This document shows positions 8,930 to 19,181 of a stretch of 64,000 bases of DNA, in pieces. Made by a program: the position numbers and the translations under genes. Under the pieces are notes generated by a model. It ran no database searches, was not told where the DNA came from, and saw nothing but the letters and a program-made list of their open reading frames with translations. How positions within the stretch are numbered: position 1 is the stretch's first letter; every line of letters begins with the position of its first letter. Source of the stretch: Chrysophaeum taylorii (lineage: Eukaryota; Sar; Pelagophyceae; Pelagomonadales; Pelagomonadaceae); NCBI GenBank assembly GCA_029834535.1, contig JAQMWT010000096.1, forward strand, positions 62,001 through 126,000. Reading direction: 5' to 3'.

Positions 8930-9480
8930 GAAAAGCACACAGCTTGCGCTCTATATCTTTTTGTCTGCCTAGTAATGTGGAAATCTAAGCTTCAGCCTAT
9001 CACTGTTACATCCGCTCATGAGAGTGAGTTGATTGCGCTCAATATGTGCGCCGACGACGTGGTTTGGGTACGTACGCTCCTGACTGAGATTGCTTTTGCC
9101 GTCAATCTATCTGCAACAACAACCCGAAGGCAAAGACCGCCTTATACTGGACTATGACATCCACGACAGCCCATTGCCGTCGGAAATGTCATTCATCCGG
9201 AATAGGCCTATATTGGTGACTCAGCCTCAGCTACCCACCTTTCAAACGACCCGGACAGTGCTACTAAGGCGAGCACGCGCTGGTTCAAAAACCGAGACTA
9301 TATTCGGCTCAAACGCATCCCGCTACACCATATATCCGGCAACACTTGTATTGCCGATGGCTTTACGAAGCCTCTTGGTGCTCCCCCCTTTTCTTCGTTT
9401 CGGACTCTACTTGGTCTACAACAACCCATATCGCTGCAAGATACTTAACCTGCTGTGTCCGCAACGAGCCTCGAGATGGC
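8930..9480 (+). pseudogene. Remnant of a second Copia element: RNase H and pol C-terminus
   Basis: One frame reads VMWKSKLQPITVTSAHESELIAL and then VWVRTLLTEI, the hallmark Copia RNase H sequence (W-x-S-K-x-Q with S-x-x-E-x-E-x-x-AL). After frame breaks it continues with STRWFKNRDYIRLKR and ADGFTKPLGAPPF, matching the terminal Copia HID-x-R-x-H and ADxxTKPL motifs. At least two frameshifts are needed to follow the protein. The sequence differs from the 1-8 kb element (which has FSKLLP here), so it belongs to a different Copia lineage. Only the 3' few hundred bases survive. Confidence 0.75.
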
Positions 9481-9702
9481 AGAGCGCACTTGAGGAGCAG
9501 AACAACCAGCCAATAGACCTCAACCACTACTGAAAGTCCGGGTACCAGGACATTTTCGTATTAAAAAACATACAGGTTTTAAACTCCACGGCAGCGTGTG
9601 GCGAAGACCCGTTGTGCACAGATATTGAGGACCGTTGATTAGTGTCTGGGTTTCAAGGTGTCTCATGAATCGCTTTTTGCGATTTTATTTTTTCGTCCAG
9701 TC

Positions 9703-9900
9703 TAGCCGTTGACAATTATGTTATTATATGATACACAAAAGCTTGGTATGTTTAATACGCTTTTTGCTGAGCCGTTGACAAAAACAACACGCACACAAAA
9801 TTTCGGTATGTTTGTACGCCTTCCGCGATATTATTTTTTTTTTCGTGCGTACGCGATGAGTCGTTGATAATTCTGAAGTAGTACAAAGAAAGTGCACAAG
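9703..9900 (+). repeat. Three imperfect tandem repeats starting AGYCGTTGAYAA
   Basis: Related units begin near 9703, 9771 and 9859. The first two share AGCCGTTGACAA, then an ACACAAAA run, then GGTATGTTT and a short pyrimidine-rich end. The third starts AGTCGTTGATAA and decays. Unit length is ~68-88 bp. The repeats follow the Copia remnant and may derive from its LTR. Confidence 0.5.
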
Positions 9901-11244
9901 TGGTCTGTGATGCTAGTCGTTGTCTGCTTCGACATGTAGCTGCAGGACATCAGCACTTCCTCCAAGCGAGACGAGATGCTTATAGTGGATCGCAATAGTT
10001 TTCGACGATCGAGGGAGTGGAACTCCAACAGAATCGGCCGCAAATTAAATAGACCATCCGCCCGTGATTTCTGGACCGTCGCCCTGCGGGTTCGCGGACA
10101 ACAGAAAGGTGCACAGGAGCGTGAACCTGAACGAGTCGGGCCGCCAAACTTAAAAGGAAGGGCCCGATAAACAAGTGTCAAATGGACCCATGGTGATGCA
10201 GAGAAGCGCGCGAAGGTACCAGCAGAACCGAGCGCAGTTCGTGCTCGCGGAACTCTTGACGATCCCCGTGAATAACTTCCACCCGCTGTGTACCCGTGAG
10301 TCTCTGACCTCTCCAGCCACTCACACCACGTCGCGCGCTGTCTAACCGCCCCCCCCGCATGTCTTTCTTGCCATAACAATTCCCGATAATGATTCCCGAT
10401 AATGTTAGTCTATGACAAGAAGACTGTGTACTACGACACCACCATCGACAAAATGACATACGCGTTCCAGCCGCGGCAGCAGTACAAGGTCGAGCGCCTG
10501 ATCGTCGAGTACTGGGAGTCGATACTTGGGGCGCACTTTTAACGTGGGCGCCAGCAGCTCGGTCTTGCGCTTCGACGACGACGTGCGCGAAGCCGTGATC
10601 CCGGCATTTCGGGAGCTCCCCGACCTCGTCGACTCGACGATCCCGAGTGGCTCGGCAGCTGAATTCGCCGCCGCGGTCGCCTGGCTCATCCAAAACACGG
10701 AACTGCCGGAGCTGCGGGCTTGCGTCATATGGGCGAGGTGACACGTGTTGAGCATGGTCCATCTCGCTGGTCGCGCGAGGGCCCATTTGCCTTCCAGCTG
10801 GCGACGGCACTCCCGGCTTCGGCACGAGCCTGGTGGTACTGGGTGGAGGCGTTCAGCGAAGAATCCCAACGCCGTTGGGCCGACGGCGCGACCTCCGACA
10901 ACACGGATCTGCGTTTCTCGCCTGGCTCTTCGGCGTTACGGACTGGCAGGAATATACGCGTAGCCGTGCCGACGGCACTGCTGTCCTCTAGATCCCGTCG
11001 CCGCCGAGCGTCGTCTCCGCCCACCGCCTTCGCCATCAGCTCGACGGCGGCGTGTCGCGACCGGCAAGCTAAGCACCCGAGAGCGGGAGCCCATTCCCTC
11101 GACCGCTCGTCAAGGCCAGGCGAAACAGGACAAACGCTCAAGCCCCTGCCCATACTCCGACATCTCCTGCGCCGACGTTGCCATTGCCCGCCCAGTACGT
11201 CCTGGCAGAAGTTGCCAGCTTTTCGACAGTCGATTCCTTGAATT
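9901..11244. other. No supported gene; decayed coding-like sequence
   Basis: Composition from ~10400 on looks coding-like (GC-rich, triplet periodic). Plus-strand frames such as 10402-10542 and 10526-10741 give protein-like text in adjacent frames with breaks. No domain is recognisable. The best reading is the 5' part of the transposon debris that becomes recognisable after ~11.9 kb. Confidence 0.3.
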
Positions 11245-13160
11245 GTGTCACGAGACAGGGCGACCTTTGTAATCTGGAAGCCAGCTGCGATGCAAGTCGG
11301 TCGTGCCGCTCGCTTCGAAATCGCCGGCGACGCCGTGCGATTCGAACCACGCATCGGCGGGAGACTGGCCAACATGGATTCGGCCGAAAAGCCGATTGCC
11401 TCGATCGACGAACACCCGAGCGGTCCTCACCGAGGCGGCCAAGGTAAGGCCTTTCCCCGGGTTGACGACGATGGCGACTTCACAGCCGGCTTCACGGTGA
11501 TGGTGCCGAAGGCGATGCGGTATGCCGCGATGTTGGTTCGGGGTGGCCGGCCTCTCGAGAATCAGTTTGTGGGTGCCCTTCCTGGCCAACGTCGCGACGT
11601 CGGCGACAGCGCCGACAACGATGTAGATGTTGACATGGACGGGGTGGATTATACGACCAGCGCCGACTTTGACGCTGCTACTCGGGCTCGCATCTTGCAA
11701 GAGCCTCTGAGCCTCTATCTTGAGCGCGCGGCCGGCCACTTCACGTTCACATCTTTCGATTGCCTTGCCTTGCCGTCGCAGCGCCCAAAGGGAAGCGTCC
11801 AAGCCGCGCGCTAAACACGGTACCGCCGTCGATGACGGCGAGCAAAACGACCGCCTCGCCAAGCTTTTTTGATGACAAATGAGCAGGCCCTTAGCATCTT
11901 TCCGAGAGACTCGGTTATTAGTGCCATCTGGGGGGACCAGGTCGAGAACTTCCACTGGAGGATGAAGAAGAGCTGTGGGAACCGACAGGTTTTTACAGCC
12001 CGATGACGATCAAGGCCGCAGTCCTCCTCTCGGAAAAGCTAGGCAAGGAGTCCTAAGACAAAGCACGCCAGGTCTTGTTCTGGCCGACGCAGTGCTGCGT
12101 TCGCGACTTCACAGGCTTCCCCTCTGAGGACGACGACGGCATCTTTCCTGGCATGTGCGCGCGATGTGGAAGTCGGCGAACGAGCGCGTGCTCGATCACG
12201 GGTGGCAGCGCTGTGGCTGTATTGCGTTCGACGCGATGTCCTTCAAGGGCGGGTCTTCTTCCAGTACCACACTAGACAGATTCTTGGCTTCCCGTTCACA
12301 GACAAAGCCCGCGGCGCCATCTCGAACGAGCTCGTGACCAAGGCCACCATCGACCCCAACGCCAATCCACACGAGGCCGAACTCGCCAAGCACTACCTGG
12401 TCTTCTACTTCGTTCGCCTCGGTGTCGACGACGCTGCCTTTTCCATCTCAAGATTCGTCCTCATTTAGAGATTACGGCATCATTTCTCGTTAACGTCTCA
12501 ACAACGTCGTCATCGAACTGGAGCGCCTCTCCTTCCTAGTGGTCGCCGCAGCCTTCGACGGCGCCGCCGGGGCTTTGCCAAGACGCTACTTACGCTGCCA
12601 GCGTCGAGATCCCTGATCGGCGAGACTGTCGGTTTCGACGCGACGACGCTTGTCGCGATGCCTCATCCCGTCCTTGGCGAAGCTTTTCCCGTCGTTCTCC
12701 TCTCTGATCCGCCGCACGCCTGGAAGAAGATAGTCAGCGCGCTCGAGTCATCCAACCCCAATGATAAGAAGCGCCAATTGCAGAAGGTGGCGGGTGACGC
12801 GTGGCACGACCGCTTTGCCGCGAGATGGCCTAGGAGGCTAAGTTCGACTTCGAGGTTATCGCCGGTCGGGCCTCTGCCATCAGCGGCGAAGGTGCGCTCA
12901 AGCACTGCAAGTTGACTTGGGAAGATTTTCAAAAGAGCGCCTTCAATCGTATGCGTGTCAGTCTCGCCGTTCAGGTTGTTAGCGGCGGAACCTTGGCGAA
13001 CATCATAGATAAGATATGTGGTGACGACATGTCTCGAGCCCACTTCTACGAACCGCTCCTGGACCTCTGCTGGCGTGGATGGAACGCTTCGTTGACGTCT
13101 GTAATGGTTGTCGCGACGCGGAGTTCGATAACATTCGGAACCTAGACGCAAAGGAACTCA
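11245..13160 (+). pseudogene. Decayed P-element/THAP9-like transposase core
   Basis: Recognition comes from ordered fragments in different plus-strand frames. Near 12190-12300, CGCIAFDAMSFKG then YHTRQILGF fits the P-family strand where a catalytic Asp sits in F-D-E-M with a later ...GF. At 12690-12780, LLSDPPHAWKKIVSALE fits the D-P-x-H-x-x-K-x-x-x-N motif. At 12910-13020, LTWEDFQKSAFNRMRV then LAVQVVSGGTLANII fits the M-x-V-x-x-A-x-Q-V-x-S segment that follows it in P-like transposases. Frameshifts and stops separate these blocks, so no full protein can be read. The upstream open frame 11245-11814 (189 residues) carries no recognised domain and may be the N-terminal part. The family call is moderately supported; inactivity is clear. 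Confidence 0.5.
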
Positions 13161-13564
13161 CAGACTGGACGATTTCATCATCTGGTTGGAATCGTGGCAA
13201 CGCACCAGTAGTTTCAACATTTTGATGACGAGCAGCGGAAGAATGCGTTCTTACTAGAGGAGTGTTTGCATGACGCTCAGCTGATCACGAAGGGTACCAT
13301 CGCCATGGCTCGCCACTACTTGCGAAAGTCCCCGACGGCCATTCTTGTCCAGCGTCGTCTCATGCAGGACATCATCGTCCAGCTCCACTTTGCTTGCTCA
13401 CGTGCGGATCGACGCAGAAACCCGACGTCCGTCGGTGTTGGGGCGCACAGAGCACCGCCGGCGCTCACCGGGTTTTACAAGGCGACAACAGCAACTCAGG
13501 CCAGGCGCCACTTGGCGTGAGTCCAAATGCCTCGGTTCCCCCCAAACAGCGGTGTAATGCGTAA
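13161..13564. other. Short gene-free stretch between opposing transposase-like sequences
   Basis: Short open frames on both strands only, none recognised. This spacer separates the plus-strand transposase debris from the minus-strand intact ORF. Confidence 0.3.
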
Positions 13565-15049
13565 TTAGCGCGTCTCGCCCGCGGCTGCTTCCTCCTCATC
13601 ATCGAAGTAGTTTTGCCAGGCGTTGGCATCGTCCTCGGCATCTTCAGCGCGGGTGTGTTTGCGACCTTTCGCGGCATCGGACGCTGCTCGAGCCACCGCC
13701 GCAATGCGGTCGCGGGGCATGTTTTGGTTTTGGTCAGCCGCAGTTGACCGAAGGTTGGACATAAGGACCTTAACAAAGTCGCGACCGCGCATACGATGGT
13801 ATGCTTGGAGTACGAAAAGGACGAGCGCTTCGATCATCTTGTCAGAAATATCGAGGCGATAATTTTGGTCTTCGGGGATTGTAGCCTTGAAGAGATCCAG
13901 CGTAGGTGCGTGCGAGGCGACGACGTCGCGGAAGAGCGTGACGAGGGAAGAAATGTAGGCGAGGACGTTGGCAGTCGTCACGAGCTTGGCGTAGTTGGCC
14001 TCGAGAGCCCAAACAAAATGGAAGAGTTCGGCCGATACGTAAGTGACGAGCTGCCCTTGACCCGAGAAACGACGATCGCTCCAATCAGCGCGCTTCGCGG
14101 CTAGTTCGATTGGAAGGTTGCGTCGTAGAGCCTCGACGCTCGTCAGCTCGTTGTAGCCGACCCACTCCTTCCAGAACTCGCAACGTCCAGATTGCTTGGC
14201 CGTTCGCTTGACTTCGGAGCAGAGCCAGCCTGCGAGGTAGTAGACGAGACCGGCGCGGCAATCATCGAGGTCTGGGCGAGCTGGCGGATTGACGGCGGCG
14301 ACGTCCGGGCGCTCGTGGTCGGCGAGCATCTGCATGATGGTCTTATAGGTGTCACGCTCGATGAACGAGAACAGCAACGCCGCGCCCGGATATTCGGGAC
14401 CGTAGTACTGCGACGTGTGCTCCGAGATCAGCCGATCAGCGGTGAAATCGCTGCGGAATTTCGCCTGGAGTTCGATGCGCTTGGCTGTTGTCAGTTGGGT
14501 CACCATCGTATCGGCGTCGCGCCACGACTTCGCAGAGCACTCGGCGATGGCCTGGACGTACGATCTGAAGAGTTCGGTCAGGTGCGGCACGACGAACTCG
14601 CAGCACGCCTCGAACATGGAGAGCGCAGGCCCGTCGCAGCCGGGTAGGCGAGGATCGTCGGTGCAGAAATTGCTGCAAGCAAAGCCATCGCGGACCATCT
14701 CAACAACAGACTCCGTGTCGCCGAGCCTGGCGAAAAGGCTGTTCAAGACCTTATCAGTGTCGACATCGAAGGATACGGTGACCAGGTTGGGTCTCGTCTT
14801 CTTGTAGGCTTGTAGCTGTCTTGACGCCCGAGAACGCTTGAGGCCATGCTTGCCGATGAGGCCGTCGAGTTCGGTGTCAATGCCAGCCCTGGGGAGGTTC
14901 GTCGATGTCCACGAGTCAAACTTATGACGAAACAGCTCGGCGAGTTCGGCCTTGGCGGCGGGCGTGATCTGCTGACATGCTCGACCGGAGCTCGACACAG
15001 CCAGGTCGGTGTTCCGGGCCGGCGAAGATGGGTCGGTGCCGGTAGCCAT
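13565..15049 (-). CDS. Transposon-associated protein, resembles the C-terminal part of P-element-like transposases
   Basis: An uninterrupted 494-codon frame. I chose the ATG at 15049 (start MATGTDPSS) because the frame above it looks non-coding. Residues ~300-330 contain AGLVYYLAGWLC, like the Y-x-AG-Y/W strand seen near the end of P/THAP9-type transposases. About 60 residues later GQGQLVTYVSAELFHFVWALE fits the GGL-x-YPS-x-x-L-x-x-F-V-x-x-LE segment of the same family. A Lys/Arg-rich, then acidic tail ends the protein. No catalytic Asp pair is evident, so it lacks the core seen, broken, on the other strand at 11.2-13.2 kb. It may be a host-domesticated fragment, a second subunit-like ORF, or the intact tail of another copy in opposite orientation. 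It stands out because everything around it is decayed. Confidence 0.5.
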   Translation of the reverse strand: MATGTDPSSPARNTDLAVSSSGRACQQITPAAKAELAELFRHKFDSWTSTNLPRAGIDTELDGLIGKHGLKRSRASRQLQAYKKTRPNLVTVSFDVDTDKVLNSLFARLGDTESVVEMVRDGFACSNFCTDDPRLPGCDGPALSMFEACCEFVVPHLTELFRSYVQAIAECSAKSWRDADTMVTQLTTAKRIELQAKFRSDFTADRLISEHTSQYYGPEYPGAALLFSFIERDTYKTIMQMLADHERPDVAAVNPPARPDLDDCRAGLVYYLAGWLCSEVKRTAKQSGRCEFWKEWVGYNELTSVEALRRNLPIELAAKRADWSDRRFSGQGQLVTYVSAELFHFVWALEANYAKLVTTANVLAYISSLVTLFRDVVASHAPTLDLFKATIPEDQNYRLDISDKMIEALVLFVLQAYHRMRGRDFVKVLMSNLRSTAADQNQNMPRDRIAAVARAASDAAKGRKHTRAEDAEDDANAWQNYFDDEEEAAAGETR

Positions 15050-15865
15050 AGCTACCCGAAGGTATAGGCAACGTGTGACCGCTTCGGTGGTCCCCGATCT
15101 GTCGAATGCGTGACACCGCCGCGGATCGCGATACCGCCCGCGACCCGACCGCTCCCGCTGCAAGAAGCCAAATCGGCTCGGACAAGGTCTAGGCCTATCA
15201 ACCTTGATTCAACCTTGAGCTCACGCCGTCGGGCATCCGGTCTCCGCCGTAGGGCCCATGGAGGCCGTCCAAACGTGCCCGGGGGCGGTTTCGCACCCAT
15301 CCATCGGGAAACCACGCGGGTACATCTGACCGGGCAGAGTCGGCGCCGAAATCCCAACTGGCGAAAGCCTGTCGGTATGCGCGAACTGCGCAACGATTTG
15401 GTTGACGGCGAGAGCGCATGCTGCGTGAAGACTCTTTCTGATAAACGGGCGGCACCCCATGGATCTCAAACGGTTCTTGTGCATATCGGGCGTTTTGCCG
15501 ATCCGATTTTATATCTTCTCTTCGGAGTGTCGCGCAGGGGTGTAGCGCCAAAGAATCGAGAAAAAAGGACCGATTCGAGCAAATCATCCGTCGGATCTCG
15601 GACGCTCTCACGCGGCACTTGAAGACGCCGCTCGTCCTGGCGACTCGGCTGAGGTCGTCCAGGACTTCTCGGCGGGGCGGAATGTCCAAGGATGTGCTGG
15701 GACTGTCGAACGACGCCAACGCCGGGACTACTTTGCGAATCGAGATGATCACCCAGACTGTCACCGTCGGGCTCAAGAGCATCGTGGCGGGCGACGCTGA
15801 GAATCGCGTCCCGCGTCTGGCGATCCGAGCGACGAGCCGAGAGCCCCTTTGGTCGATTAGTTCGT
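15050..15865. other. No supported gene
   Basis: Open frames exist on both strands (up to ~220 codons on the minus strand, 15466-16137), but none shows a domain and they overlap each other. GC-rich sequence alone can explain them. The 5' flank of the minus-strand ORF at 13565-15049, and so any promoter, would lie here. Confidence 0.3.
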
Positions 15866-17223
15866 GTGCTCATAGAGTCCTCACAACCGTTGTCGTCATC
15901 ACCCCAGCTTCGACGAGCGCTCGCGCTAGGAGACAACCAGATCCAGCAGCTCAAGACAGCCAAGGTAGCGCATGAAGGGTGCGCTGCAGCAGTCGAGCGG
16001 AACCTGGCCCACGCCGAGGCTCTCGATGCCGTGACGAAGTTTTGTAAGGCCGAGGTGGGGTGTCTCGAGGCTGAACGAAAGCGAAACAACAAGGTTTTGG
16101 ATTCCGTACGTCGGGAGGCATGGCAACAGGTCGTCATCGAACGCCGCTAGGCCTCCAAGGAGAAGCAGCACAAGCGCGGCTTGCCGAAGCAGCACAATAG
16201 ACGAGTTAGAAGCGGCGAAGGCGGCGGCGAAGTAGGATGCCAAGGCAGTGGCGGCCTAGCTGGGGAACGAAAGAGCGTTGTGGGGGTGTGACCATCAAAA
16301 GCTCTTCCGTCTCGAGGAACGCCACGCCGCCGTTCAGCGCGACACTAAGCGAATGACACTCGAACTCGCCGCTGCCGAGGACGGCCTCGAGTTCAAGGGC
16401 AAGGAAGTCGAGCGACTCCAAGCGCGCATTGAGGAGCTCGAGGCGGAACGTGCTGCGGTCTGGGTGCCGCAGAAACCGTCGGGCAAGAGCGCCGGCACAG
16501 GGGCGCCGTGGGGGCCTAAGATGCGCCGGGTGTGCATGAAGCTTCTCGCCTTACGCGAGGCGCCGAGCGAAGTGCCCAAGGTTTAGCTGCAGTTGTCACT
16601 GCGGTTGTCGGCCCAGAGCGTTCGAGCAAAATGCAACTACCAACGGATCTCTCTCTCTATTCGCAGCCCTCGCGCCGAGATGGGAGTCCTCCACGAGGTC
16701 CTTGCCGCTCTCGATCTCGGCTTCGGCGAGCTTGTCGACGCCGCCACGGATGCCTCGCTCCTCGACGGCGTCCAGCTGGCGACGACGGCGCAATTTTGTG
16801 TCAGTCGCGACCGCTTGAAACGCGAATTGGCGGCTCAGCGATCAAACCGCGGCTGGCGAGGCCAAGGCGATGTAGACCAGTTCCGGGATATGCTCGGTGG
16901 CGCGCAGATTTTTCGAGGAGCGCCATGGAGCCGCTACCGCCGTCAAGGCCCTCCTGGCTGCCAGCAGCGCGGGCGTCCAGAATCTCGCCGGCCTGGGCTG
17001 TTGTGACCAACGGCGCGTTGACGGCGATCGCCTCCGTCGGCGAGCTCCAGAAGCATGTCAAGGCGGCGGTACGCAACAAAGTCGGCGATGAAAAGTGGGA
17101 ATCGTTGTCAACAATTGAGCGCGCCAACCTCCTCGAGGTCTACATCGCTTACTTCTTCCGTCACCTCGGAGTTATAGACAGGCTTTGTTATGCTGCCTTC
17201 GCGGTTGCGTGCGTGTTCAAGTG
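15866..17223 (+). pseudogene. Decayed transposon ORF with coiled-coil segments
   Basis: Successive plus-strand frames read as one eroded protein. Residues from 15931-16150 and 16350-16450 are alpha-helical and heptad-like (for example LQARIEELEAER). A helix-turn-helix-like GAPWGPKMRRVCMKLLAL follows, then LAALDLGFGELV and TDASLLDGVQLATTA at 16710-16790, then SPAWAVVTNGALTAIASV and YIAYFFRHLGVID at 16980-17190. Stops at 16148, 16290 and 16584 and frame changes break it. Coiled coil followed by a D-x-(T/S)S segment is plausible for the N-terminal half of a cut-and-paste transposase. That identity is inference. Confidence 0.35.
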
Positions 17224-17239
17224 ACACCTTCCTCGACGG

Positions 17240-17660
17240 CGGCGAAAGCCGAGACCGAGCTCCTCGAGGACCTGCTGAAAGACTCTCTCTGCAACCGCGA
17301 GGCCAAGCACTTCACCACCTCGAGACTGCCGCATCGAGGAGAAAAAAAAAAATCACACGGCTGCACAAAATGTTTGACGACAACGCGGAACTCAAGCGAG
17401 TGTACTTGGGAAGAATGAATGGACGCGCATTCTTGCAGTTCAGGGTGGTCAGTCGCTCGAGATCCTCGAGTGAGCTCGTGCCAACGGGGTACTACTACTG
17501 CGCGCGGAATTATGGTCACCTGGAGGTCCTCAAATTAGCGCGCACCAGCGAGTGCCCGTTGGACGAGGGGACATGATTGAGCGCAGCAGTTGACGGCCAC
17601 ATGGTGGTGCTCAAGTGGGAGCTCGCTCGCTTTCTTTCGGTCCGCGCGTTCCAACCATCA
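17240..17660 (+). pseudogene. Ankyrin-repeat protein remnant (GHLEVLK type)
   Basis: The frame up to 17576 ends in YYYCARNYGHLEVLKLARTS then ECPLDEGT and a stop. After the stop the text continues SAAVDGHMVVLKWELA. This is the A-A-x-x-GHLEVLKWAR-x-x-G-C-PWD repeat typical of large ankyrin families in stramenopiles and giant viruses. One stop splits two consecutive repeats and flanking repeats are unrecognisable. It is a fragment, probably not expressed. Confidence 0.55.
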
Positions 17661-17862
17661 GCTCCCCAAGTAAGCGGACTAGAAGAATGGGTGGCCGTTA
17701 TTTTGGCAAGCGAGAGCAATTCGAATTAGGTGTTGGCCAATGGATGGATTCAAAACCATGGTGGGTTTTCTTTGCAACGCAAACGCAGAAGAAGATGAGA
17801 ATGCGAAGATAATAAAAATAATATAACGTGCTGAAAAGCGCGCTTCGTGAGAAGGAGGGCGA

Positions 17863-18045
17863 GGAGCACACCGCAATTTGGACCGTGATGTTGACGACCC
17901 TACTACTGACACTCAATCCACTCGGAGCACACCGCAATTTGGACCGTGATGTTGACGACCCTACTACTGACACTCAATCCACTCGGAGCACACCGCAATT
18001 TGGACCCTGATGTTGACGACCCTACTACTGACACTCAATCCACTC
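17863..18045. repeat. Three tandem copies of a 61-bp unit
   Basis: Units start at 17863, 17924 and 17985 (GGAGCACACCGCAATTTG...), each exactly 61 bp and nearly identical (for example GACCGTGATG versus GACCCTGATG in the third). A partial fourth begins at 18046. Near-identity implies recent amplification. The array lies ~130-300 bp past the 3' end of the minus-strand gene at 18179-19104. Confidence 0.9.
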
Positions 18046-18118
18046 GGAGCGCGCCGAACACGCCTTCTCGAAACAACAATCACGAGAGAATAGAAGAGCA
18101 CTTAATACAAAATACGGC

Positions 18119-18186
18119 GTCCGCAAGATTATCGTCCATCCACATCTACTCGTCCGCAAGATTATCGCCCATCCACATCTACTCGG
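18119..18186. repeat. Direct duplication of 33 bp overlapping the 3' end of the neighbouring gene
   Basis: CCGCAAGATTATCG(T/C)CCATC... occurs at 18121-18153 and 18154-18186. The second copy covers the stop codon (18179-18181) of the minus-strand secreted-protein gene, so the duplication extends or resets its 3' end and UTR. Confidence 0.85.
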
Positions 18187-19104
18187 TGGCGAGGAAAGAA
18201 GTGGAGTGGTGGTCGGTCCAGGAGGTGGTGGTATAAGTCTGGGACCCGCTGCAGGAGGTCGAGCCGGTGGCGTCTTTCCAGACGGGGACGAGGGCTTTGC
18301 CGTCTTGGTCCTTGGAGCTCATCTTGTCGATGGTCGCATCCGAGGCGGCGAAGTCCGCACAGGAGTCGACCGTATAGACTTCGAGCGTAACGTCCATCCA
18401 GTTAAAGGTGCGGAGCTCGCCGGTGATGGTGAGGGTGACATCTTTCCCGCTGTAGCTGGAGACGACGGTCGCAGAGTCCGAGTCGTAGTCGACGGTGATA
18501 TTGCCATAGGCCGTGGTGCCGGCCTCGAGGCCCGTGAGGAAGTCCGAGGTGGTCGGTTCGCCGGCGGGGCAGCAGTTCCAGCTGGCCATGTTCCAGTCGC
18601 GATGGCCGTTCCCCCACGTCAGTACCGGCTGAAGGATCGTCGTCGAGAGGAAGTCGCGACCTTTTTCCGCCCCGAGATTTTCGGTCCCGATGAAATAGAA
18701 GAGAGTTTGGCCATCCATCCCAGCGGGCGGGGAGTCCGGGATGGTGTAGGTGCCCTCAAAGAAGCCGAGGTATGTGTCCGTCGGGGTGTAGTGTTCGACG
18801 TAATCGAGCCAGCCGTCGCGAACGACGCTGCGGGCGCCGAGCGTTTTGTTTGCGTGCTCGACGCAGTGGGGCTTGGGGTGCTGGACCTCGACCTCGTCAC
18901 CGCGCACCACCTCGACGGCGCCGTCGGTGCGTTGGCGCACGTAGCTCCCCTCAGGAACGCGCCGGATGCAGTCCTTGGGGAAGTACCCAAACCTGAGGCT
19001 ATGTCTAGGGGGCACCGAACGAAGAGAACTCACGGCGTTAGCTCGAGGTCCGCATCGAGGAACGTGGCATCGACAGGGAGGAGCCACAACAACGCGGAGA
19101 GCAT
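18179..19104 (-). CDS. Predicted secreted protein of unknown function, two exons with a 29-nt intron
   Basis: Exon 1 is 19104-19034 and exon 2 is 19004-18179; joined they give 298 residues. Exon 1 encodes a signal-peptide-like start (MLSALLWLLPVDA), which makes this start and this intron convincing. Without splicing the exon-2 frame begins with unlikely Arg/Cys-rich text. The mature part includes YLGFFEGTYTIPDSP, then ILQPVLTWGNG, WNMASWNCCPAG and LTGLEAGTTAYGNITV, a beta-rich, Trp/Cys-containing pattern reminiscent of extracellular beta-sandwich proteins (G1/eqolisin-like or lectin-like). The C-terminus is Ser/Thr-rich. I cannot name the family. It may act in or on the cell covering or extracellular matrix. 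A duplicated ~155-bp segment lies just upstream. Confidence 0.65.
19005..19033 (-). other. 29-nt GT-AG micro-intron
   Basis: On the minus strand the intron starts GTGAGT and ends CCCCTAG. Splicing joins ACG CC to A CAT AGC and links a signal peptide to the exon-2 frame. Its length (29) is not a multiple of three, so retention shifts the frame. It is well below the usual spliceosomal minimum. Confidence 0.55.
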
Positions 19105-19181
19105 CTTTTGAGGCAACTCGCTCGCAGCCAATAGTATTTAAGGAGACCGACCGACTGGGATGACTCCTGAAAGTAAACCCC

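Noticed and set aside
18206-19111. 301-codon plus-strand frame opposite the secreted-protein gene
   Set aside because: The minus strand gives a signal peptide and Trp/Cys-rich conserved-looking protein; the plus frame is Gly/Arg/Val filler.
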